NCBI GenBank assembly: GCA_036840015.1
Contig: DAISVV010000103.1
Span: 1-10,706 of the forward strand
Length of the DNA stretch: 10,706 nucleotides
Direction: 5' to 3'
From: SZUA-430 sp036840015
GTDB taxonomy: Bacteria > Pseudomonadota > Alphaproteobacteria > Micropepsales > Micropepsaceae
The notes under the pieces were generated by a model. It ran no database searches and was not told the origin of the DNA. It worked only from the letters and a program-made list of their open reading frames with translations. This document shows positions 1-6,057 of the stretch, in pieces (the stretch's first letter is position 1; every line of letters starts with the position of its first letter). A program made the translations under genes and the position numbers.

Positions 1-1
1 C

Positions 2-370
2 GCCGAGATCTACGCCGTCTCGACCGACACGCACTTCGCCCACAAGGCCTGGCACGACACGTCACCGGCCATCAAGCAGATCGAGTTCTTCATGGTCGGC
101 GACCCGACGGGCACGATCACGCGCAATTTCGGCGTGATGATCGAAGAGGCCGGCCTCGCTGATCGCGGCACCTTCGTGATCGATCCGAACGGCCGCATCC
201 AGATCGTCGAGATCAACGCCGGTGGCGTTGGCCGCGATGCGAAGGAGCTGCTGCGCAAGGTGAAGGCCGCAAAGTACGTCCACGAGCACCCGGGCGAAGT
301 CTGCCCCGCGAAGTGGAAGGAAGGCGACAAGACGCTGACACCCTCGCTCGACCTCGTCGGCAAGATCTGA
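2..370 (+). CDS. ahpC: Alkyl hydroperoxide reductase subunit C (AhpC), C-terminal part, 5' truncated by window edge
   Basis: This is the last 122 codons of a 2-Cys peroxiredoxin, open from the window edge to a TGA stop at 368-370. AhpC reduces hydrogen peroxide, alkyl hydroperoxides and peroxynitrite in the cytoplasm and is itself re-reduced by AhpF. The visible part has the family's STDTHFAHKAWHD and GDPTGTITRNFGV stretches, the RGTFVIDPNG strand, and the resolving cysteine in GEVCPAKW (Cys101 of the visible part). It ends in the characteristic LTPSLDLVGKI tail, which closely resembles the end of the enterobacterial protein. Roughly the first 65 residues, including the peroxidatic cysteine, lie outside the window. 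The 39-base gap to ahpF and the shared direction indicate an operon. No oxyR-like regulator is visible, but upstream DNA is missing. Confidence 0.96.
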   Translation, partial: AEIYAVSTDTHFAHKAWHDTSPAIKQIEFFMVGDPTGTITRNFGVMIEEAGLADRGTFVIDPNGRIQIVEINAGGVGRDAKELLRKVKAAKYVHEHPGEVCPAKWKEGDKTLTPSLDLVGKI

Positions 371-394
371 TCATCCACTGAAGAACACGAAAAC

Positions 395-400
395 AAGGGA
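395..400 (+). promoter_or_regulatory. Shine-Dalgarno site that decides the ahpF start
   Basis: AAGGGA lies 9 bases before the ATG at 410 but directly abuts the in-frame ATG at 401, which is too close for initiation there. It therefore favours the start at 410. Confidence 0.6.
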
Positions 401-409
401 ATGACCGCC

Positions 410-1990
410 ATGCTCGATGACGCCATCAGGACACAGCTGAAATCCTACCTGGAGCGACTGGTCCAGCCCATCGAGCTTGGCGTATCTCTTGACGGATCCG
501 AAGCCGCCGAACGCATGCGTGGCCTCCTCGACGATGTCGCCGGCCTTTCGGATCTCATTTCTGTCTCGACGAAGGAGGGCGGTACGTTCACGCCCTCCTT
601 CACCATCGGCCCGAAGGGTGGCGAGGCGCGCGTGCGCTTTGCGGGCCTCCCGCTGGGTCACGAATTCAACTCCTTCATCCTCGCGCTGCTCAACGCTGGC
701 GGCGTGCCGGTGAAGCAGCCATCAAGCCTGCTCGACCAGGTGCGCGCCCTTGAGGGGCCGCTGCACTTCGAGACGTTTTATTCGCTCTCCTGCCAGAACT
801 GCCCCGACGTCGTTCAGGCCCTGAACATCATGGCGCTGGTCAACCCGGCGATCACGCACACGGCCATCGATGGCGCCGCCTTCGAACAGGAAGTCGAGAC
901 CCGCGGCATCCTCGCCGTGCCCGCCGTATTCCTGAACGGCAAGCCCTTCGCGCAGGGCCGCATGACGCTGGAAGACATCGTGGCAAGGCTCGACCAGGCA
1001 GCCCCTGCACGCAACCTTGCCGAACTGAATACCAAGGCGCCCTATGACGTCCTGATTGTCGGCGGCGGACCGGCGGGCGCAGCCGCATCCATCTACGCGG
1101 CCCGCAAGGGCATCCGCACCGGCATCGCTGGCGAACGCTTTGGCGGCCAGTTGCTCGACACGATGGGCATCGAGAACCTGATCTCCGTCCCCCACACCGA
1201 GGGCCCGAAACTTGTGACGAACCTCGCAACCCACGTGGGCGAGTACGGCGTCGAGGTGATGAACAACCTCAAGGCAACAAGGCTGATCCCGGCCGCAGCC
1301 CCCGGGGCGCTGAACGAGGTCGAGTTCGCCGACGGCGTCCGCCTCAAGGCGCGCACCATCGTGCTGGCGACAGGCGCCCGCTGGCGCCAGCTTGGCGTCC
1401 CCGGCGAGGAAGAATACCGCAACCGCGGCGTCGCCTACTGCCCGCACTGCGACGGCCCGCTCTTCAAGGGCAAGCGCGTGGCGGTCATTGGCGGCGGCAA
1501 CTCAGGCGTCGAGGCCGCAATCGACCTCGCCGGCATCGTGGCCCATGTCACGCTGATCGAATTCGACGACCGCCTGCGCGCGGATGCCGTCCTCCAGGAA
1601 AAGCTGCGCTCGCTCCCGAACGTCGCGATCATGACTTCCGCCCAGACCACGGAAGTCCACGGCGACGGCAAGCGCGTGGTCGGCCTGTCCCTGAAGGATC
1701 GCAAGGGCGGCGAGACGAAACGCATCGACCTCGACGGCGTCTTCGTGCAGATCGGCCTGTTGCCCAACACCGAGTGGCTGAAGGGCACCCTGGCCTTGAG
1801 CCCGCGGGGCGAGATCGAGGTGGATCGGCGTGGCGCTACGTCGCTGCCGGGTATCTATGCTGCCGGGGACGCAACGACGGTACCCTACAAGCAGATCGTG
1901 ATCGCGATGGGTGATGGCGCGACGGCAGCCCTCTCGGCCTTCGATTGTCTCATCCGCCTCGCACCTGTCGACAGGTCCGAAGCGGCGTGA
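410..1990 (+). CDS. ahpF: Alkyl hydroperoxide reductase subunit F (AhpF), NADH:peroxiredoxin oxidoreductase
   Basis: AhpF is a cytoplasmic flavoprotein that carries electrons from NADH through FAD and two disulfide centres to AhpC. Numbering from the alternative ATG at 401, the tandem thioredoxin-fold N-terminal domain spans about 1-200 and has the redox pair C131/C134 (SCQNCPD). The FAD-binding GGGPAGAAA motif is at about 221-229 and the thioredoxin-reductase-type CPHC pair at C347/C350. The NAD-binding GGGNSG motif is at 364-369, and the C-terminal FAD segment AAGDATTVPYKQ is at about 487-498. The length of 526 residues matches the family (about 520). I chose ATG 410 because its product starts MLDDAIRTQLKSYLE, collinear with known AhpF N-termini, and because the Shine-Dalgarno spacing fits it. 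Immediately downstream of ahpC, it is almost certainly co-transcribed with it. Confidence 0.97.
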   Translation: MLDDAIRTQLKSYLERLVQPIELGVSLDGSEAAERMRGLLDDVAGLSDLISVSTKEGGTFTPSFTIGPKGGEARVRFAGLPLGHEFNSFILALLNAGGVPVKQPSSLLDQVRALEGPLHFETFYSLSCQNCPDVVQALNIMALVNPAITHTAIDGAAFEQEVETRGILAVPAVFLNGKPFAQGRMTLEDIVARLDQAAPARNLAELNTKAPYDVLIVGGGPAGAAASIYAARKGIRTGIAGERFGGQLLDTMGIENLISVPHTEGPKLVTNLATHVGEYGVEVMNNLKATRLIPAAAPGALNEVEFADGVRLKARTIVLATGARWRQLGVPGEEEYRNRGVAYCPHCDGPLFKGKRVAVIGGGNSGVEAAIDLAGIVAHVTLIEFDDRLRADAVLQEKLRSLPNVAIMTSAQTTEVHGDGKRVVGLSLKDRKGGETKRIDLDGVFVQIGLLPNTEWLKGTLALSPRGEIEVDRRGATSLPGIYAAGDATTVPYKQIVIAMGDGATAALSAFDCLIRLAPVDRSEAA

Positions 1991-2019
1991 ACCGCCGAAT
2001 ACCTAGCTGATGCGGCGGT
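1991..2019. terminator. Possible shared hairpin between convergent ahpF and MCP genes
   Basis: ACCGCCG at 1991-1997 and CGGCGGT at 2013-2019 form a perfect 7-bp inverted repeat with a 15-base loop. It starts right after the ahpF stop, and its right arm lies in the last codons of the opposing gene. There is no T-run on either side, so intrinsic termination is uncertain. The position between two convergent stops separated by 12 bases is the main support. Confidence 0.25.
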
Positions 2020-3334
2020 CTGACGAATGAGACATGGGCGCGAGGTCGCGCGTGAGATCCGCGAACACGGCCTCCATCTCTGCAGTGAACGGTTCGGTAA
2101 ACCGCAGCCGCTGGGAGTAGGGCGTGGTGCCAACGACCGTAAAGTTGATCGGGCAGCGATTGATGTAGATCCGTCCCGTATGGCCTGTCTGAAGGCGGCT
2201 TGCGCCGGTGACCAGGGCACCCGTACGCGACAGGTTCTCGATATGAACGGCCGCCTTGACGTCGCCATCCGTGATGGCTTGATGTCCTTCGACGTCGAAC
2301 TCCTCGGTCTGGAGAGAGGCTTCCTGGTGCACTTCGTAGCGCGAGGCGCCTCGATGGTCGCGGTTGGATGTCGACCGGTCCAGGATCTCCCAGATCGCGT
2401 CGCGCAATTCATGGATTCCTTTCGTCAGCCCGTCCGCACTCGTGCGCACCTCAAGCGCGACCGTCCCGGCCGCCGTGGCTTCGGCGCTGACCTTCTGCAT
2501 GGCTGCCGCCGCGCGTTGCACGGCAGGTAGTGTCTCCTCCACGCTGTGGACGATCTCACGCGTCGCGGCGCTCTGTTCGGTCATGGCGACGCCGACTTCC
2601 TTGGCCGAGGCATCGACCTCGCGGATGAGGCGGTCGATTTCGTCGTTTGACTCCACGGTGCACTGCGTGGCGCGGATGATTTCGTCGATCTTGCCGCGGA
2701 TTTCCTCGGTGGACCGGGCCGTCTGCATCGACAGCTGCTTTACCTCGTTGGCGACGACCGCAAAGCCCTTGCCGGCTTCCCCGGCGCGGGCTGCCTCGAT
2801 GGTCGCATTGAGGGCAAGGAGGTTGGTCTGAGTGGCGATCTCGCGAATGACGTTGACGACTTCGCCGATCTGCGAGACGGCCTGTGACAGTTCCCGGATT
2901 GTGCCCTTCGCGCGCGCGCTGGCATTCACGGCATTGTCCGTCGAGGTGCTGGTCATCTCCAGCTTGGAGTTTACGGCTTGGATGGTCGAGGACAGGCGTT
3001 GAGCCGCGTCGGCGATGACCTTGGTGTTCTCCGCCGAGCGTGTGCTGGCCTCGCTCACCTCGGTCGTCATGGTCTCGGTGCGCCTGATAGTCTCGTACAT
3101 CGCCTCAGCCTGGCGCCGCATCGCCTCGGTGGTACCCACCGCCTGGATGACGCGCTCGCCAGCCTTCTGCTGGACGGCATTGGAGAGCGCAAGAAGATCC
3201 GTGCGAAGCTTTTCTTTATCGGCAAGGGCGGCCTCCACCCGAACTTCGGCGTCGGCCTTGGCAGCCTCGATGGACCGCTGGGCCTCGGCGGCTACCGCCT
3301 TGAGTTGTTCTTCCGCACGCCTCGACTTGAACAT
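2003..3334 (-). CDS. Soluble methyl-accepting chemotaxis protein with C-terminal PilZ (c-di-GMP-binding) domain
   Basis: This is a cytoplasmic chemoreceptor of 443 residues that would signal to a CheA/CheW array. No hydrophobic membrane segment is present. Residues 1-50 are a charged, probably coiled-coil stretch. About 55-320 is an MCP signalling helical hairpin, with the highly conserved tip at about 163-202 (REIATQTNLLALNATIEAAR, then GEAGKGFAVVANEVKQLS). About 325-420 is a PilZ domain carrying both c-di-GMP motifs, RxxxR as R328-G-A-S-R332 and NxSxxG as N367-L-S-R-T-G372. No ligand-binding PAS or globin domain is evident. The start is ATG 3334, with GGAAAG 9 bases upstream; the frame stays open to a TTG at 3433, which I think is not used. 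PilZ-bearing receptors are known in alphaproteobacteria (Azospirillum Tlp1), but that one is membrane-bound. No che or flagellar genes are adjacent. Confidence 0.9.
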   Translation of the reverse strand: MFKSRRAEEQLKAVAAEAQRSIEAAKADAEVRVEAALADKEKLRTDLLALSNAVQQKAGERVIQAVGTTEAMRRQAEAMYETIRRTETMTTEVSEASTRSAENTKVIADAAQRLSSTIQAVNSKLEMTSTSTDNAVNASARAKGTIRELSQAVSQIGEVVNVIREIATQTNLLALNATIEAARAGEAGKGFAVVANEVKQLSMQTARSTEEIRGKIDEIIRATQCTVESNDEIDRLIREVDASAKEVGVAMTEQSAATREIVHSVEETLPAVQRAAAAMQKVSAEATAAGTVALEVRTSADGLTKGIHELRDAIWEILDRSTSNRDHRGASRYEVHQEASLQTEEFDVEGHQAITDGDVKAAVHIENLSRTGALVTGASRLQTGHTGRIYINRCPINFTVVGTTPYSQRLRFTEPFTAEMEAVFADLTRDLAPMSHSSDRRIS

Positions 3335-3427
3335 GGATTGCTGCTTTCCGAACACGCGCCGCCTTCCGTCGTTCGACAGCGGCCTCTGATTTCTCAACGC
3401 CGGACGCGCAGGGACGGTCCCCACGCG

Positions 3428-3451
3428 CGACAAACGCTTGTCGTGAGTATT
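3428..3451 (-). promoter_or_regulatory. Dyad operator-like element and weak candidate promoter upstream of the MCP-PilZ gene
   Basis: CGACAA-ACGC-TTGTCG at 3428-3443 is a perfect 6-bp inverted repeat with a 4-base centre, about 95 bases upstream of the MCP start. Just beside it, reading on the minus strand, AATACT (3446-3451) resembles a -10 box; the possible -35 is poor. If that promoter is real, the dyad would overlap the transcription start, as either an operator or a leader hairpin. The dyad is seen directly; the promoter is inference. Confidence 0.3.
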
Positions 3452-3503
3452 GATTCGACAGGCTTAAGTTAACGTAAAGTCGCGCCTCTGCGGCCCGCCC
3501 TTG

Positions 3504-4433
3504 TCAGGGTTGGACCGGGGTCTGTTCCTCGACGGCCTGCCCCATCTGCATGGCGGGCAGGTAGAGCAGCACGCACGAGGCGACGAACACCGACGAATAG
3601 GTGCCGATCACGATGCCCCAGAGGATCGTTGCCGCAAAACCGAACAGCGCCTCCCCACCGAAAAGCAGCAGCGGGATGACCGACAGCGCCGTCGTGAAGC
3701 TGGTCAGGAAGGTGCGTGAAAGCGTCTGGTTGGTGGACAGGTTGATGATGTCGCCGAAGGGCATCCTCTTGAAAAGGCGCCGGTTCTCGCGGATGCGATC
3801 GAAGACGACCACGGTGTCGTTAACGGAGTAACCTGCCAAAAGCAGCAGTGCGGCCACGGACGTCAGGTTAAAATCGAATTGCAGCAGTGAATAGAGACCC
3901 ACAGCCACGAAAACGTCATGGGCCGTCGCGAGCATGGCGGCGATGCCGAACTGCCACTCAAAGCGGAAGGCGACATAGATACCGATCATGAGCACGCCCA
4001 GCGTGGTGGCCAGTATGCCGCTCTGCAGCAGTTCACCGGAAACCTTGGGTCCCACCGCCTCGACGCGGTTGATCGTATACTCTGAACCAAGGGAGGCACG
4101 GATCTGCGCGGCGGCCTCCTGCTCCTTGCCCGCGATTTCATCCGTGGGCTTGATCCGGATCAGCAGGTTCTTCACGTCACCGAACTGCTGCACCGCCGGA
4201 TCCTTGAAGCCAAGTGCCTCAAGCTTTTCGCGCACCTCGTCGAAATTGATCGGCTTGCTGCTGGTCGCCTCGATGACCACGCCGCCTGTGAAGTCGATGC
4301 CGAGGTTCAGCCCCTGGAACCAGAGAGACAGGACCGCGGCCACGAGCAGGATCCCATCGACCGCAAACGCCAGGATGCGGTTGCCGACGAAATCGATTTT
4401 CGTGTTGTCGGGAATGATCGTGAGTCTTGCCAT
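3504..4433 (-). CDS. secF: Protein translocase subunit SecF
   Basis: SecF is an inner-membrane protein that, with SecD, uses the proton-motive force to pull secreted proteins across the membrane after SecA/SecYEG. The 309-residue product has the family layout: TM1 at about 18-38, the GIDFTGG motif at 45-51, a periplasmic P1 domain at about 50-135 and five further membrane segments between about 140 and 290. The TM4 signature GYSVNDTVVVFDRIRENRR (201-219) is intact. Length is normal for a separate SecF. The gene starts at ATG 4433 with no strong Shine-Dalgarno. secD normally lies immediately upstream of secF, but here the upstream neighbour is a divergent, unrelated gene, so secD must be elsewhere. 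A candidate promoter lies at 4485-4513. The MCP gene follows 169 bases downstream on the same strand and may or may not be co-transcribed. Confidence 0.96.
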   Translation of the reverse strand: MARLTIIPDNTKIDFVGNRILAFAVDGILLVAAVLSLWFQGLNLGIDFTGGVVIEATSSKPINFDEVREKLEALGFKDPAVQQFGDVKNLLIRIKPTDEIAGKEQEAAAQIRASLGSEYTINRVEAVGPKVSGELLQSGILATTLGVLMIGIYVAFRFEWQFGIAAMLATAHDVFVAVGLYSLLQFDFNLTSVAALLLLAGYSVNDTVVVFDRIRENRRLFKRMPFGDIINLSTNQTLSRTFLTSFTTALSVIPLLLFGGEALFGFAATILWGIVIGTYSSVFVASCVLLYLPAMQMGQAVEEQTPVQP

Positions 4434-4734
4434 GGTGTCGGGATCTGATGTCGAAGGGACGGGATGTCAATGCGAAGGCGCGGGATTAGACCCATATCGT
4501 GTTGTCTGTACAACCCTTAAAACAGCCGCAGACGGCCCGGATTTCCGGGGGTTAACGCCCTCCAGCACCCCATGAGGGGCGGCGAGGGAGCATGCGAGCC
4601 CCCCAAGCGTCGTCCCCGCAGACACAAATCTTTACATTCCAGACATGCAGGCGAAAAGGGCGCCCGCCATCTCCAGGCCCAAGGGACCCACCCCGGGTCC
4701 ACTCAACGAACAGATTCAAAGACGGAGTGTAACA
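4434..4734. other. Divergent intergenic region rich in short inverted repeats
   Basis: This 301-base stretch separates secF (leftward) from the Spy/CpxP-like gene (rightward) and shows no convincing coding sequence. Short dyads seen directly are GTTGT-ctgt-ACAAC (4501-4514), CCCGGA-TT-TCCGGG (4536-4549), CCCC-ATGA-GGGG (4568-4579), the palindrome GGGCGCCC (4658-4665) and GGACCC-N5-GGGTCC (4684-4700). The direct repeat ACAT-N5-ACAT at 4634-4646 has the kind of spacing OmpR-family regulators bind, but it is only 4 bp long. The frame of the downstream gene stays open to an ATG at 4645, but that extension (Pro/Arg-rich, no hydrophobic core) looks non-coding. The region should contain promoters for both flanking genes. 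Confidence 0.6.
4485..4513 (-). promoter_or_regulatory. Candidate sigma-70 promoter for secF
   Basis: On the minus strand, TTGTAC (4508-4513) and TCTAAT (4485-4490) are separated by exactly 17 bases, giving a start about 45 bases upstream of the secF ATG. The -10 box is good (5/6 to TATAAT) and the -35 is moderate (TTG conserved). The -35 falls inside the GTTGT-ctgt-ACAAC dyad at 4501-4514, which could be an operator. Confidence 0.4.
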
Positions 4735-5262
4735 ATGTCCGAAGAAACAAAGGCCCCGGAAACCAGGGGCAAGCGGTTCGGCTACCTCGCCATGACACTC
4801 GTGCTGCTGTTCGGCCTCGTGGCCGGCAGCCTCGCAGTTGCAGGCCTCGGCATGTACCGCCACCACGCCATGGGCTTTGGCCACGGCTGGCGAGGCGGCG
4901 ACTGGGCGCAGGAAGGGCCGCGCGGCGAGCAGTTCGCGCTGCAGCGTGTCGAGCGTATGGTTGGCTTCGCCGCCCGCCGCCTTGACGCGACCGAGGACCA
5001 GAAGAAGCGCCTCACCGAAATCGTGACGGCAGCCGCGCGGGACCTCCTGCCAATGCGGGCCAAGATGCGCGACGCACGCCGCCAGGCACGCCAGATCCTC
5101 ACCGCGCCCACGATCGACAGGACCGCGCTCGAGGCCCTGCGTGCCGCACAGATGGCTGAAGCCGATGCTGCAAGCCGCCGCCTCGCGCAGGCCATCGCCG
5201 ACATTGGCGACGTCCTCACCCCCGACCAGCGTGCCAAGCTTGCGCGGCGCATGGATTTTTGA
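4735..5262 (+). CDS. Spy/CpxP-like periplasmic LTxxQ-family protein (envelope or metal stress)
   Basis: This 175-residue protein has a basic N-terminus (RGKR), one hydrophobic segment at about 15-38 and an all-helical, Arg/Ala/Gln-rich remainder typical of Spy/CpxP and related periplasmic metal-resistance proteins. Two family-like motifs frame the helices: LDATEDQKKRL at 83-93 and LTPDQRAKL at 161-169. Relatives act as ATP-independent periplasmic chaperones, as repressors of a sensor kinase (CpxP) or as metal sensors (CnrX/ZraP-like). The segment after the membrane helix, RHHAMGFGHGW (42-52), could bind a metal. The hydrophobic segment may be an uncleaved anchor or a signal peptide cleaved near AVA-G. 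The start at ATG 4735 is supported by GGAG 7 bases upstream. The next gene, a response regulator, begins 57 bases on, so I infer an operon with it and the kinase. Exact ligand and role are unknown. Confidence 0.8.
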   Translation: MSEETKAPETRGKRFGYLAMTLVLLFGLVAGSLAVAGLGMYRHHAMGFGHGWRGGDWAQEGPRGEQFALQRVERMVGFAARRLDATEDQKKRLTEIVTAAARDLLPMRAKMRDARRQARQILTAPTIDRTALEALRAAQMAEADAASRRLAQAIADIGDVLTPDQRAKLARRMDF

Positions 5263-5310
5263 TTGCCTCGCCGCATCCGCTCATGACGGGCGCACGGCAA
5301 GCCAGGTGGC

Positions 5311-5314
5311 AGGA
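5311..5314 (+). promoter_or_regulatory. Shine-Dalgarno supporting a TTG start
   Basis: AGGA lies 5 bases before the TTG at 5320. No in-frame ATG or GTG nearby gives a complete receiver domain, so the TTG is the best start for the response regulator. Confidence 0.5.
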
Positions 5315-5319
5315 CGTCC

Positions 5320-6042
5320 TTGACCCAGAAGATCCTGCTTGTTGAAGACGATCTCCGCCTGGCGCAGATGCTGGAAACCTATCTGCGCCAGGCGGGCTTT
5401 GTCGTGTCGCACGTCGCAACCGGCGCCGCGGCGCTCGATGCCAGCCGCGCGGAGCCATTCGCCGCGATCATCCTCGACCTGATGCTTCCCGACGGGGACG
5501 GCCTCGACATCTGCCGTCAGTTGCGCGCCCGCCTGGCCACGCCCGTCCTCATGCTGACCGCGCGTGGCGATGCGATGGACAAGGTCATCGGCCTCGAGAT
5601 GGGCGCTGACGATTATCTCGCAAAGCCCTTCGAGCCGCGCGAGCTTCTGGCCCGCCTGCGTGCCATCCTGCGCCGCTCCGCGGCACCCGCAGACAGGGAC
5701 GTGCTGGTCTTCGGCAGGTTGGAGCTTGACCGCGGCGCGCGCGAGGTGAGGATCGACGGCCAGCCGCGGCCGCTCACCGCGCACCAGTTCGAGATCCTGC
5801 GCGTGCTGGCCGAACGCGCGGGCAGGGTGCTCTCGCGCGAGCAGTTGCTCGACCTCCTGAAAGGCCAGTCGCTCGAGGCCTTCGACCGCTCGATCGACGT
5901 GCATGTCTCGCGCATCCGCGCCGCCATCGAGGACGATCCGCGCAAGCCGCGCCGACTGCTGACCGTCCGCGGGGCAGGCTACGTCTTCTCGCGGGTCCAG
6001 GACGAGGAGCCCGCGCGTGACCGCCGCAACGCCTGGTCTTGA
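5320..6042 (+). CDS. OmpR/PhoB-family two-component response regulator
   Basis: This is a cytoplasmic transcription regulator of 240 residues. The receiver domain spans about 1-115, with the acidic pair D10/D11, phosphoacceptor D53 in ILDLMLPDGDG, T80 in LMLTARGD and K102 in YLAKPFEP. The winged-helix DNA-binding domain spans about 128-224, with LTAHQFEILRVLAERAGRVLSREQL and the recognition-helix region RSIDVHVSRIR, ending in the wing sequence LLTVRGAGYVF. All catalytic residues expected of an active receiver are present. It starts at TTG (MTQKILLVEDD), which may lower translation. The histidine kinase begins 15 bases after its stop, and a Spy/CpxP-like gene precedes it, recalling CpxR. Its targets cannot be read from sequence; the Spy-like gene upstream and the alcohol dehydrogenase downstream are natural candidates. 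Confidence 0.95.
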   Translation: MTQKILLVEDDLRLAQMLETYLRQAGFVVSHVATGAAALDASRAEPFAAIILDLMLPDGDGLDICRQLRARLATPVLMLTARGDAMDKVIGLEMGADDYLAKPFEPRELLARLRAILRRSAAPADRDVLVFGRLELDRGAREVRIDGQPRPLTAHQFEILRVLAERAGRVLSREQLLDLLKGQSLEAFDRSIDVHVSRIRAAIEDDPRKPRRLLTVRGAGYVFSRVQDEEPARDRRNAWS

Positions 6043-6057
6043 GGCTGGGATCAACCC

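Noticed and set aside
722..1447. A 241-codon minus-strand open frame opposite ahpF
   Set aside because: No domain or start context; it is a compositional shadow of the conserved ahpF reading frame.
3335..3433. A 33-codon N-terminal extension of the MCP gene from a TTG codon
   Set aside because: TTG start with no good Shine-Dalgarno, a Pro/Arg-rich low-information peptide, and a well-spaced GGAAAG before ATG 3334.
4645..4734. A 30-codon N-terminal extension of the Spy/CpxP-like protein
   Set aside because: The peptide is Pro/Arg-rich with no hydrophobic core, and ATG 4735 has GGAG at ideal spacing.
4434..4734. A remnant of secD or another broken gene before secF
   Set aside because: I looked for SecD-like or other family motifs in all frames and saw none; the stretch looks purely regulatory.
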